Made by a program: the position numbers and the translations under genes. From contig CAWDKW010000004.1 in NCBI GenBank assembly GCA_963803065.1, positions 434,001 to 498,000 of the forward strand: 64,000 bases of DNA. Direction: 5' to 3'. The stretch comes from DASXMT01 sp963803065 (GTDB lineage: Bacteria; Actinomycetota; Acidimicrobiia; Acidimicrobiales; RAAP-2). Positions 52,114-60,262 of this stretch are shown piece after piece. How positions within the stretch are numbered: the first letter of the stretch is position 1; every line of letters starts with the position of its first letter. Below the pieces are notes generated by a model. That model had not been told where the DNA came from and ran no database searches. It was given only the letters and a program-made list of their open reading frames with translations.

Positions 52114-52911
52114 GTGGTGCCCGGTCCGATCGGCACCCGGTTCGCCGAGGTGTGGTGGTTCGACGAGCTCGACTCGACCAATCGGTACCTGCTGGACGAG
52201 GCCCGAGCCGGAGCCGGCGAGGGACTGGTGGTGGTCGCCGATCACCAGAGCGCCGGAAGAGGCCGGCTGGGCAGGCGCTGGGAGGCACCGCCGGCGGCGA
52301 ACCTGTTGGTGTCGGTCCTGCTGCGACCCCAGTTGCCACTCGAGGCCCGCCATATGGCCAGTGCCGTCGTCGCCCTGGCCGCGGCCGACGCCTGTACCGC
52401 GCTCGCCGAGGTGGCGGTGTCCATCAAGTGGCCCAATGACCTCCTGGTCGACGGGCGCAAGCTGGCCGGGGTGCTGGCCGAGGCCGATGTGGTCACCGAA
52501 GGTGGGGCACCCATCGTGGTGGGCATCGGCATCAACGTGTCCTGGCCTCGGGGGGCGGACACGGGTGACCTGGCTGAGTCGGCGACGTCTCTCCTCCGGG
52601 AGTCGGGGCGTCCCGTCGATCGCGCCCAGCTCCTCGACCGCTTCCTCGTCGAGCTCGAGCCCCGGGTAGCCGCACTGTCGTCGCCCGAGGGTCGGGTCGA
52701 CCAGGCTGGCGACCTGAGGAGCCGGTGCACGACCATCGGTGCCCGGGTCCGGGTGGAGTCATCTGATTCCACGTTCACCGGTGTGGCCGTGGACGTCACT
52801 GCCCAGGGCCATCTGGTCGTTGACGTCGACGACCAGGGGCCACGGACAGTGGTGGTCGGTGACGTGATCCATTTGCGGATGGCCCCCGAACAAGGCCGTG
52901 GCCCGGGGTAA
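52114..52911 (+). CDS. birA: Biotin-[acetyl-CoA-carboxylase] ligase
   Basis: About 265 residues without a DNA-binding domain. WWFDELDSTNRYLLDEA, VVVADHQSAGRGRLGRRW (biotin/ATP loop), IKWPNDLLVDGRKLAGVLAE and VVGIGINVSWP are the diagnostic segments, and a small C-terminal SH3-like domain follows. It attaches biotin to the BCCP domain of the divergent carboxylase. The start is unclear: GTG 52114 or 52117 fits the family, GTG 52003 is possible, and an attractive ATG at 52008 lies in another frame that would join the gene only if the C-run near 52090 had one base more or less. Confidence 0.88.
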   Translation: MVPGPIGTRFAEVWWFDELDSTNRYLLDEARAGAGEGLVVVADHQSAGRGRLGRRWEAPPAANLLVSVLLRPQLPLEARHMASAVVALAAADACTALAEVAVSIKWPNDLLVDGRKLAGVLAEADVVTEGGAPIVVGIGINVSWPRGADTGDLAESATSLLRESGRPVDRAQLLDRFLVELEPRVAALSSPEGRVDQAGDLRSRCTTIGARVRVESSDSTFTGVAVDVTAQGHLVVDVDDQGPRTVVVGDVIHLRMAPEQGRGPG

Positions 52912-52924
52912 ACTTCGCTTGCTC

Positions 52925-53935
52925 ATGCGACTTCTGGTCACCGGCGGTGCCGGATTCATTGGGTCCAACTTCGTCCGGTTCTGGGCGGACCGCCACCCCG
53001 ACGACGCCGTGGTCGCCTTCGACGTGCTGACCTATGCCGGGAACCGGCCCAACCTGGCCGACGTCGAGGACCGGATCTCCTTCGTCCACGGAGACATCTG
53101 CGACCTGGACCGGGTGGCGAACACGCTGGACGAGCACCAGATCGACGTCATCGTCAACTTCGCCGCCGAGTCCCACAACTCGCTCGCCATCTTGGACCCC
53201 ACCCGGTTCTTCCAGACCAACGTGATCGGGACCCAGACCCTGCTCGAGGCGGCCCGGAGCCACGGCGTCTCCCGATTCCACCACATCTCCACCTGTGAGG
53301 TCTACGGCGACCTGGCCCTCGACAGCGACGAGCGGTTCACCGAGGAGACGCCGTACCGGCCGCGCACGCCGTACAACGCCTCCAAGGCGGGCGCCGACCA
53401 CGCCGTGCGGTCCTACGGCATGACCTTCGGGGTCCCGGCCACCATCACCAACTGCTGCAACAACTACGGGCCCTACCAGTTCCCTGAGAAGGTCATCCCG
53501 TTGTTTACGGCCAAGGCCCTCGACGACCAGCCCCTGACTATGTACGCCTCGACCCAGAACCGACGCGAGTGGCTGCACGTGGAGGACCACTGCCGGGCCA
53601 TCGAGGCGGTGCTCCACCACGGGGCCGAGGGGGAGACCTACAACGTCGGCAGCGGCAGAGAGGCCAGCATCGAGGAGATCGCCGACGCCGTTCTGGCCGC
53701 CACCGGCCGCCCCTCGACGCTCAAGGAGATCGTTCCCGACCGCCCGAGCCACGACCGGCGCTACCTGCTCGATTCATCCAAGATCCGCCACGCCCTGGGT
53801 TGGGAGCCGACCATCGGCTTCGCCGAGGGACTGGCCGCCACGGTCAGGTGGTACGCCGAGCATCGCAGCTGGTGGGAGCCACTCCGCGACCGGGCACCGG
53901 TGGTCGAGGGCGCCTGGACCCTGAGCCAGTCGTGA
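52925..53935 (+). CDS. rmlB: dTDP-glucose 4,6-dehydratase
   Basis: 336 residues, extended SDR. TGGAGFIGSNFVRF binds NAD, FAAESHNSLA is the family segment after strand 4, HISTCEVYGDL precedes the active site, and YNASKAGADH holds the catalytic Tyr and Lys. NNYGPYQFPEKVIPLF and HVEDHCRAI are typical RmlB sequences. It converts dTDP-glucose to dTDP-4-keto-6-deoxyglucose, second step of dTDP-rhamnose synthesis. Note that the usual DExD-type triad segment reads STCEVYG. Starts 14 bp after birA and overlaps rmlD by 4 bp. Confidence 0.93.
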   Translation: MRLLVTGGAGFIGSNFVRFWADRHPDDAVVAFDVLTYAGNRPNLADVEDRISFVHGDICDLDRVANTLDEHQIDVIVNFAAESHNSLAILDPTRFFQTNVIGTQTLLEAARSHGVSRFHHISTCEVYGDLALDSDERFTEETPYRPRTPYNASKAGADHAVRSYGMTFGVPATITNCCNNYGPYQFPEKVIPLFTAKALDDQPLTMYASTQNRREWLHVEDHCRAIEAVLHHGAEGETYNVGSGREASIEEIADAVLAATGRPSTLKEIVPDRPSHDRRYLLDSSKIRHALGWEPTIGFAEGLAATVRWYAEHRSWWEPLRDRAPVVEGAWTLSQS

Positions 53936-54897
53936 CCGATTCCGTGCGCATCTTGCTCACCGGGGCGAACGGGCAGCTCGGCCGGGACCTCCAGGCTGTC
54001 CTGGCCGGCCGTTCCCCCGACGGGGGCGATCCGCATTCGGCCATCGCCGCCGGCGCCGACCAGATGGTCGCGGCAGCCGGACAGCTCAGCGTGCTGGCCA
54101 CCGACATCGACACCCTGGACGTGGCCGACCGGGGTGCGGTCGACGATGCCTTCGAGGCGTTCGGTCCCGACGTGGTCGTGCATGCCGGGGCCTATACCGC
54201 GGTCGACGCCTGTGAGTCTGATGCCGGCACCGCCTTTGCCGTGAACGGGGTGGGTACCCGCCACGTCGCCGAGGCCAGCGCCCGTGCCGGCGCCCACCTG
54301 CTCTATGTCTCCACCGACTACGTGTTCGACGGCGACTCCGACCGGCCATACCTGGAGGGCGACAAGCCGAACCCGCGATCGGTCTACGGCCGCTCGAAGC
54401 TGGCCGGCGAGATCGAGGTGGCCCGGACCGCGCCGGGTGCAACCGTGGTGCGCACCTCGTGGGTCAGCGGCGCGCACGGTTCCAACATGACCAGGACCGT
54501 CCTGGGGCTGGGGGCGAGAGCAGACGGCGGCCCACTCCGCTTCGTCGACGACCAGCACGGGTCGCCCACCTTCACCGCAGACCTGGCCCCGGCCATCGTG
54601 CGATTGGCCCTCGACCGCCGTCCCGGGACGTTCCACGTGACCAACCAGGGCGCGACGACCTGGTTCGGGTTTGCGAGGGCCGTGCTCAGGGTCGCCGGCC
54701 TCGATCCCGGGCGCGTGGAGCCGATCGCCACCTCGGAGCTCGATCCGCCCCGGCCCGCTCCCCGCCCCGCCAACTCGAGGCTCGACAATGCGGCCTTGCG
54801 CCTGGCCGGACTGCCGCTCCTCCCGGCGTGGGAGGATGCCCTGGCCCGCTTGGTGCCGGTGTTGTCGGGTGTGGCCGACCATGCCCCGGCGGGATAG
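53932..54897 (+). CDS. rmlD: dTDP-4-dehydrorhamnose reductase
   Basis: 321 residues. ILLTGANGQLGRDLQ begins the Rossmann fold, VVVHAGAYTAVDACE and YVSTDYVFDGD are diagnostic, and YGRSKLAGE carries the catalytic Tyr-Lys. It reduces dTDP-4-keto-L-rhamnose to dTDP-L-rhamnose in the final step. A stretch near residue 25-50 (SPDGGDPHSAIAAGADQMV) is an extra insertion after the first strand. GTG start overlaps the rmlB stop. rmlA and rmlC are not nearby. Confidence 0.93.
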   Translation: MTDSVRILLTGANGQLGRDLQAVLAGRSPDGGDPHSAIAAGADQMVAAAGQLSVLATDIDTLDVADRGAVDDAFEAFGPDVVVHAGAYTAVDACESDAGTAFAVNGVGTRHVAEASARAGAHLLYVSTDYVFDGDSDRPYLEGDKPNPRSVYGRSKLAGEIEVARTAPGATVVRTSWVSGAHGSNMTRTVLGLGARADGGPLRFVDDQHGSPTFTADLAPAIVRLALDRRPGTFHVTNQGATTWFGFARAVLRVAGLDPGRVEPIATSELDPPRPAPRPANSRLDNAALRLAGLPLLPAWEDALARLVPVLSGVADHAPAG

Positions 54898-54952
54898 ACG
54901 CCCCGCCCGCTGAGACACCGAAACGACCCGCCCAGCGAGATAGAGGAGAGCC

Positions 54953-56509
54953 GTGACCGGATCTGGCCACGTACGACGGATCAGCGGTGCGACCGTACCC
55001 GCACCAAGGGATTCGGAATCAGGCAGCCCCACCGACCCGAATAGGGCCCAGACCGGGCCTGCCGCCAGCGACCCGAATCAGACCCAGACCGGGCCTGCCG
55101 GCGGCGCATCATTCCGGACCCTCCCCCACGGCGGTCGGACGGTGGCCGTGATCGGGGTGGGATACGTGGGCCTGCCCACAGCGGCGACATTGGCCCACAT
55201 GGGCCACCGGGTGACCTGCGGCGATGCCGACGCGTCCAAGATCACTCGCCTGCAGGAAGGGCGCATCTCCATCGTCGAGGAGCACCTCGAGGAACTGGTG
55301 CAAGAGGGCCTTGCTGCCGGTCGTCTGACCTTTGTGACCGGGGCCACCGCCGCGGTGGCTGATGCTGAGTTCATCTTTCTCTGTGTTCCCACGCCGCAGG
55401 GAGACGATGGATCGGCCGACCTCTCGTTCGTCGAATCGGTGGCGGCCGAGATCGCCCCGCACCTGGCGTCGGGATCGATCATCGTGAACAAGTCAACGGT
55501 TCCCGTCGGCTCCACAATGGTGGTAGAGCGCGTGCTCGGACGCCGGGACGTCGTGGTGGTGTCGAACCCGGAATTCCTCCGCGAAGGCACGGCGGTGGCC
55601 GACAGCCTCCATCCCGAGCGGATCGTCGTCGGTGCGGCCGATCAGGCCGCGGCGGCAAGGGTCGGCGAACTGTTCGCCGGCACGCATGCGCCGCTCCTGA
55701 TCACGGACGCGGCGACGGCCGAGACGATCAAGTACGCGTCGAATGCCTTCTTGGCCACGAAGTTGAGCTTCGTCAACGCCGTGGCCGGATTGTGCGAGGC
55801 GGTCGGGGCCGATGTCCGAGATGTGATTCTCGGCCTCGGGTACGACAAGCGCATCGGGTTCGAGTACCTGCGACCGGGTCCGGGCTGGGGTGGCAGCTGT
55901 CTGCCCAAGGACACCAGAGCACTCGTCCACATCGCCGAACAGGCCGGGTACGATTTCTCGTTCCTGCAGGGGGCGATCCGGACCAACAGCGAACAGTTCC
56001 ACCGCGTGGTCAACAAGGTGGAGGAAGCCGTTGGTGGCTCCGTGGAGGGCGTGGTCATCGCCGTGTGGGGCCTGACGTTCAAGGCGGGGACCGACGACCT
56101 CCGTAACTCGCCGGCCATGGAGATCGTCCGGCGCCTGTTGCGAGGCGGCGCCCGGGTGCAGGCATACGACCCCACAATTGCGGTCCCGTTGGGTCAGCCG
56201 TCGACTCCAGTGGTCGAGATCGACGGTGCTGACGTGCTCGATGTTCTCGACGTGCCCGGAGCACCTGGGGACGCCTGCGGGCCAGCACCTGAAGCCGTCG
56301 AGGTGCGTGCTTTTCCCGACGCCTATACCGCCTGCGACGGTGCCGCCGCCGTGGTGGTGCTCACCGAGTGGGACGAGTTCCGCTGGCTCGAGTTCGAGAA
56401 GGTGCGGGACGCAATGACCTCGGCGACGTTGGTCGATGCGCGCAATCTCCTCGATCCGGCCCAGCTCCGCCGTATCGGGTTCCAATACACCGGAATCGGT
56501 CGCCGATGA
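54953..56509 (+). CDS. ugd: UDP-glucose 6-dehydrogenase with N-terminal extension
   Basis: 518 residues. The NAD domain begins only at about residue 63 (VAVIGVGYVGLPTAATLA). VPTPQGDDGSADLSFVE, NPEFLREGTAV and GPGWGGSCLPKDT (catalytic Cys near 316) follow, then the C-terminal UDP-binding domain with TFKAGTDDLRNSPA. It oxidises UDP-glucose to UDP-glucuronate, feeding the xylose-type decarboxylase next door. The first 60 residues are Ser/Pro/Gln-rich and contain two 12-residue repeats (DPNRAQTGPAA-like); an internal start might be used. A Gly/Pro/Ala-rich insertion also occurs near residue 430. GTG start; ATGA overlap with the next gene. Confidence 0.92.
   Translation: MTGSGHVRRISGATVPAPRDSESGSPTDPNRAQTGPAASDPNQTQTGPAGGASFRTLPHGGRTVAVIGVGYVGLPTAATLAHMGHRVTCGDADASKITRLQEGRISIVEEHLEELVQEGLAAGRLTFVTGATAAVADAEFIFLCVPTPQGDDGSADLSFVESVAAEIAPHLASGSIIVNKSTVPVGSTMVVERVLGRRDVVVVSNPEFLREGTAVADSLHPERIVVGAADQAAAARVGELFAGTHAPLLITDAATAETIKYASNAFLATKLSFVNAVAGLCEAVGADVRDVILGLGYDKRIGFEYLRPGPGWGGSCLPKDTRALVHIAEQAGYDFSFLQGAIRTNSEQFHRVVNKVEEAVGGSVEGVVIAVWGLTFKAGTDDLRNSPAMEIVRRLLRGGARVQAYDPTIAVPLGQPSTPVVEIDGADVLDVLDVPGAPGDACGPAPEAVEVRAFPDAYTACDGAAAVVVLTEWDEFRWLEFEKVRDAMTSATLVDARNLLDPAQLRRIGFQYTGIGRR
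55034..55105 (+). repeat. 36-bp imperfect repeat in ugd N-terminus
   Basis: Two 36-bp units start at 55034 and 55070, both beginning GACCCGAAT and sharing CCAGACCGGGCCTGCC. They encode a 12-residue repeat in the disordered extension. Confidence 0.75.
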
Positions 56510-57486
56510 GCCTGCGTGCCGTGGTGACCGGTGGCGCCGGGTTCCTCGGGTCGCACCTCTGCGACCGGCTGATCGATCGGGGCGACGAGGTGATCTGCGT
56601 CGACGACTTCTCGACCGGTCGGTGGGCCAACGTCGCCCACCTCGAGGACCACCCGGCCTTCACCCTGGTGCGCGCCGACGTGGCATCGGAGCTACCGGTG
56701 GAGGGCCCGGTCGGGGCGGTACTGCACCTGGCCAGTGCGGCCTCGCCACCGGATTATCTCGAACGACCGCTTCAGACCCTGGCCGTGGGCAGCGAGGGGA
56801 CCAGGCGGTGCCTGGAGCTGGCCCACCGATCCGCGGCCCGGTTCATCCTGGCCTCGACCAGCGAAGTGTACGGCGACCCGGCCGTCCACCCCCAGCCTGA
56901 GAGCTACTGGGGAAACGTGAACTCGGTTGGCCCTCGCAGCGTCTATGACGAGGCCAAGCGGTTCGCCGAGGCGATCACGGCGGCCCATCACCGGGCGCTG
57001 GGGACCGACGTCGGCATCGTCCGAATCTTCAACACGTACGGCCCCCGGTTGCGCCGCCGCGACGGCCGGGTGGTGTCGAACTTCATCGAGCAGGCTCTCC
57101 GGGGTGAGCCGCTCACCGTGTACGGAGACGGTGCCCAGACCCGGAGCCTCTGCTACGTCGACGACGAGATCGGCGGTCTGCTCGCCCTGTTGGACTCGGA
57201 CCTGGTCGGACCGGTCAACATCGGGAACCCGGATGAGCACACGATAGTGGAGCTGGCACAGCTGGTCATCGAGCTCACCGGCTCTACCTCGGAGATCGTG
57301 CACGAGCCCCTGCCGCTCGACGATCCGACTCGTCGCAAGCCGGACATCTCCCTGGCCGCCAGCGCACTCGGCTGGCGTCCGGTGGTAAAGCTCGAAGAGG
57401 GTTTGCTCCAGACGGCGGCGTACTTCGCCAACGCCGGTGGCGACGGTGCCGACGACAGGGTATTCGGACGGAAAGGTCATCGCTGA
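56506..57486 (+). CDS. UDP-glucuronate decarboxylase-like epimerase (UDP-xylose synthase type)
   Basis: 326 residues, extended SDR. TGGAGFLGSHLCDRLI (NAD site), LHLASAASPPDYLERPLQTL, ASTSEVYGDPAVHPQPESYWGNVN and YDEAKRFAEA (Tyr-Lys) match UDP-xylose synthase/UDP-apiose-type enzymes rather than GalE. It would turn UDP-glucuronate from the overlapping ugd gene into UDP-xylose or a related pentose. Start is ATGA-coupled to ugd; the next glycosyltransferase starts 2 bp after its stop. Confidence 0.88.
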   Translation: MSLRAVVTGGAGFLGSHLCDRLIDRGDEVICVDDFSTGRWANVAHLEDHPAFTLVRADVASELPVEGPVGAVLHLASAASPPDYLERPLQTLAVGSEGTRRCLELAHRSAARFILASTSEVYGDPAVHPQPESYWGNVNSVGPRSVYDEAKRFAEAITAAHHRALGTDVGIVRIFNTYGPRLRRRDGRVVSNFIEQALRGEPLTVYGDGAQTRSLCYVDDEIGGLLALLDSDLVGPVNIGNPDEHTIVELAQLVIELTGSTSEIVHEPLPLDDPTRRKPDISLAASALGWRPVVKLEEGLLQTAAYFANAGGDGADDRVFGRKGHR

Positions 57487-57488
57487 TC

Positions 57489-58250
57489 ATGAGCACGACG
57501 AATGGCACGGACGGGGGGGAGGGAGCCACCGACCTCCCCTTTGCACTACGGGAGTACCGGACACTGACTGTCATCGTTCCTGTGTTCAACGAGCGGAGCA
57601 CGGTGGCCGAGATCATCCGTCGGATCCGGGCGGTCGACGTCCCGCTCACCGTTGACGTGATCGCCGTGGACGACGGATCATCGGACGGCACGGACAAGGT
57701 GCTTGCCGCCGTGGAGGACTCGACCGTGCGGGTGATCACCCACCCGGTCAACCGGGGCAAGGGTGCGGCCATCCGCAGCGGGCTCGCCGTGGCCCGCGGT
57801 GACCTCATCCTCATCCAGGACGCCGATCTCGAGTACGACCCCGAGGACTGGCCCCGCATGCTCGACCCGATCCTGCGGGGCAAAGCCCGTGTCGTCTACG
57901 GCAGTCGGTTCACCGGTGAACGGAAGAACATGCTCCCGCTCCACTGGATCGGCAACCGCTTCTTGTCCCTCGTGACCAACGTCCTCTACTCCTCGACCCT
58001 TTCGGACATGGAGACCTGCTACAAGCTCTTCGACCGGGAGGCCATCGCCGGGATCACCGTGCAGTCCGATCGGTTCGACTTCGAGCCCGAGATCACTGCC
58101 AAGGTCCTCCGCCGGGGGTTCAGGATCTACGAAGTGCCCATCTCCTACGCCGGCCGCGAGTCCACCGAGGGCAAGAAGATCACGTGGCGGGATGGATTCG
58201 GCGCGCTCGTGGCCTTGGTCAAGTTCCGGTTCAGTCGGCTCGATCCATGA
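57489..58250 (+). CDS. Family 2 glycosyltransferase (polyprenyl-phosphate sugar type)
   Basis: 253 residues. LTVIVPVFNERSTVAEII starts the GT-A fold, DVIAVDDGSSDGTD and IQDADLEYDP give the DXD-type donor site, and YGSRFTGERKNMLPLHWIGNRFLS and SDMETCYKLF resemble dolichyl/polyprenyl-phosphate mannosyl- or glucosyltransferases. There is no membrane domain, so it acts at the inner membrane face or in the cytosol. The likely product is a polyprenyl-phosphate sugar for envelope glycans. Its stop overlaps the next gene by 4 bp. Confidence 0.88.
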   Translation: MSTTNGTDGGEGATDLPFALREYRTLTVIVPVFNERSTVAEIIRRIRAVDVPLTVDVIAVDDGSSDGTDKVLAAVEDSTVRVITHPVNRGKGAAIRSGLAVARGDLILIQDADLEYDPEDWPRMLDPILRGKARVVYGSRFTGERKNMLPLHWIGNRFLSLVTNVLYSSTLSDMETCYKLFDREAIAGITVQSDRFDFEPEITAKVLRRGFRIYEVPISYAGRESTEGKKITWRDGFGALVALVKFRFSRLDP

Positions 58251-59176
58251 GCGGGCCGGCTGGGGGTTCCGGCCACAGTGCCCTTCCAGCCGCCGGCCAG
58301 CCAGGTCCCGGCGTCACTGCATCCGCAGGCCGGGTTGCCGCCGTGGTGGTCAACTTCGAATCGGGTCCGGCGCTGGCCGAGTGTCTCCAAACGCTCGTGT
58401 CCGAGTCGCCGGCCGAGGTGGTCGTGGTCGACAACGGATCCCACGACGGGTCGTTGGCTCGGGCCCACCGGGAGTTTCCGACGGTCGAGGTGGTGGTGCC
58501 CGGCCGGAACCTCGGTTACGGTGCCGCCGCCAACCGCGGCGCGGCAGCCACCACCGCTGAGCTGATCTTGGTGTGCAATCCCGACCTGTCGGTGCATCCC
58601 GGTGCCATGGCCGCGCTGGTGGCCGTCCTGGACGAACAGCCCGAGGTGGCGGTGACGGGGCCATTGATCCGCACCCCTTCCGGGGACCGCTACCCGTCGG
58701 CCCGTCGGTTTCCGTCGCTCATCGATGCTGCCGGTCACGCCGTCCTCGGGCTCTTCGTGCCCAACAACCGGTTCACGAGGACCTACCAACGCAGCGATGT
58801 GGCCATGGCCGACGGTGCGTCCCAACGGGTCGACTGGTTGTCCGGGGCCTGCTTCCTGGTCCGCCGGTCGGCCTTCGAGGCCATCGGCGGGTTCGATGAG
58901 GCCTACTTCATGTACGCAGAGGACGTCGACCTGTGCTGGCGACTGGCCCGCGCCGGATGGAAGGCGACCTTTGTGCCCACCGCGGAGGTGGTCCACACCC
59001 AAGGTGTCTCGACCGACCATCACCCCTATCGGATGATCGTCGAGCACCATCGGTCACTCCTCCGTTTCGCCTGGCGGTCGACCTCGGGCTGGAGGCGATT
59101 GCTGTTACCGCTGGTGACGCTAGGGATCGGCGGGCGGGCCCTTCTGGCCGCCGTTCGTCGCCTGTCGCTGCGTTGA
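58247..59176 (+). CDS. Family 2 glycosyltransferase (WbbL/rhamnosyltransferase-like)
   Basis: 309 residues. AAVVVNFESGPALAECLQTL, VVVDNGSHDGS and LVCNPDLSVHP (DxD-like donor site) are followed by the membrane-associated helix set with FMYAEDVDLCWRLARAGW, typical of WbbL-type transferases. In mycobacteria WbbL transfers rhamnose from dTDP-rhamnose to the cell-wall linker, and rmlD-wbbL-manB cluster there as here; assignment to rhamnose is inference. A 20-residue Gly/Pro/Ala-rich head precedes the domain. Start ATG is coupled to the preceding gene. Confidence 0.87.
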   Translation: MSGPAGGSGHSALPAAGQPGPGVTASAGRVAAVVVNFESGPALAECLQTLVSESPAEVVVVDNGSHDGSLARAHREFPTVEVVVPGRNLGYGAAANRGAAATTAELILVCNPDLSVHPGAMAALVAVLDEQPEVAVTGPLIRTPSGDRYPSARRFPSLIDAAGHAVLGLFVPNNRFTRTYQRSDVAMADGASQRVDWLSGACFLVRRSAFEAIGGFDEAYFMYAEDVDLCWRLARAGWKATFVPTAEVVHTQGVSTDHHPYRMIVEHHRSLLRFAWRSTSGWRRLLLPLVTLGIGGRALLAAVRRLSLR

Positions 59177-59240
59177 GAGCCGATCCCGCCCCGGGGGCCG
59201 GGAAAACACTGTCCCGCCGAGCCCGGCAATCCCGCCAGCT

Positions 59241-59332
59241 GAGCCGGACAAGCCAGGCCCGCCGAGCCGGACAAGTCAGGCCCGCTCAGCCGGACAAGCC
59301 AGCCCCGCTGAGCCGGACAAGCCCTGGGCGAC
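59241..59332. repeat. 23-bp tandem repeat, four copies, intergenic
   Basis: Units begin at 59241, 59264, 59287 and 59310 with the core AGCCGGACAAG and a tail like CCAGGCCCGCC. The array lies between the glycosyltransferase and the Thr-rich protein gene. Confidence 0.85.
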
Positions 59333-59407
59333 CCGCCAGCTGAACCGTGCAACATCGACCTCGGGCGTGCGGGACCGACGAGCGGCAGGTTGTAGGGTGT
59401 CGTCCCG

Positions 59408-60262
59408 ATGCCCAGCGACTCAACAGGGAAATGGGTGGCCCGTGCGGCGTCCACCGGTGGTGGCCGCACCTACCGCGGCCAGGCACCGGTCAATTGGTAC
59501 CTCAGCCTGGCCCTCATCGTGATCGTCGGCCTTCTCCTGGTCGGCTTCAGTCGCTACCAGCGCACCCATCCGACCTCCTCGTCTGCCGGTGCACCGACCA
59601 CGTCTGACACGTGGCACGCGGCCCTCGGCATCGACGTGTGCGGGACCATGCAGCCCAACCTCCCGGCAAACACCGGCGGCACGGCCGGGCTCGCCGCCAA
59701 CGGCAACGGGGTGCTCACCGTGGCTCCGAAGAACGCTTCGGAATCCGGTGGCCACGCCACGCTGGGCAAGTTCGTCTCCGAGTACCACGGTCTTACCCTG
59801 ACGTCGACGACGCTCGGGTACCCCGGCAAGTCGGTCATGTCCAACGGACAGCAGTGCCCCAGGGGAACTCCTCAGGCCGGCAAGGAAGGGTTCGTCATCG
59901 TGAAGACGTGGCCCAACTTCGCGTCGAAAGCCGGCACCGTGGTGAGCGGCGACCCGACCGCGGTCAAGTTCACCAACAACCAGATGATCACCATGGCCTT
60001 TGTGTCCGCCGGCGACGACGTGCCCAAGCCACCGGCCTCGACCATCACCAGCCTGATCACCGCGGCGTCCGGGACTTCGTCGACCACGACTACCCTCCCC
60101 ACCACCACGACGCCGACGACGACGCCCACGACCACCACTCCGACGAGCACTACCCCGACGACCACGTCACCCACGACCACGGCGCCGCCTTCCACCACGA
60201 CGAAGCCGACCACTGCGCCCACGACGACCAAACCGGCCGGAACGAGCGGAACCACGAAGTGA
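59408..60262 (+). CDS. Membrane-anchored protein with Thr-rich tail, function unknown
   Basis: 284 residues. A short cytoplasmic head (about 28 residues, Gly/Arg-rich) precedes one membrane segment WYLSLALIVIVGLLLVGF (about 30-47). The extracytoplasmic part (about 60-215) has two Cys residues (DVCGTMQ, GQQCPRGT) that may form a disulfide. The last 70 residues are almost only Thr, Pro and Ser, a likely cell-wall-spanning or glycosylated stalk. I do not recognise a named family. It overlaps the following nucleotidyltransferase by 4 bp. Confidence 0.78.
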   Translation: MPSDSTGKWVARAASTGGGRTYRGQAPVNWYLSLALIVIVGLLLVGFSRYQRTHPTSSSAGAPTTSDTWHAALGIDVCGTMQPNLPANTGGTAGLAANGNGVLTVAPKNASESGGHATLGKFVSEYHGLTLTSTTLGYPGKSVMSNGQQCPRGTPQAGKEGFVIVKTWPNFASKAGTVVSGDPTAVKFTNNQMITMAFVSAGDDVPKPPASTITSLITAASGTSSTTTTLPTTTTPTTTPTTTTPTSTTPTTTSPTTTAPPSTTTKPTTAPTTTKPAGTSGTTK

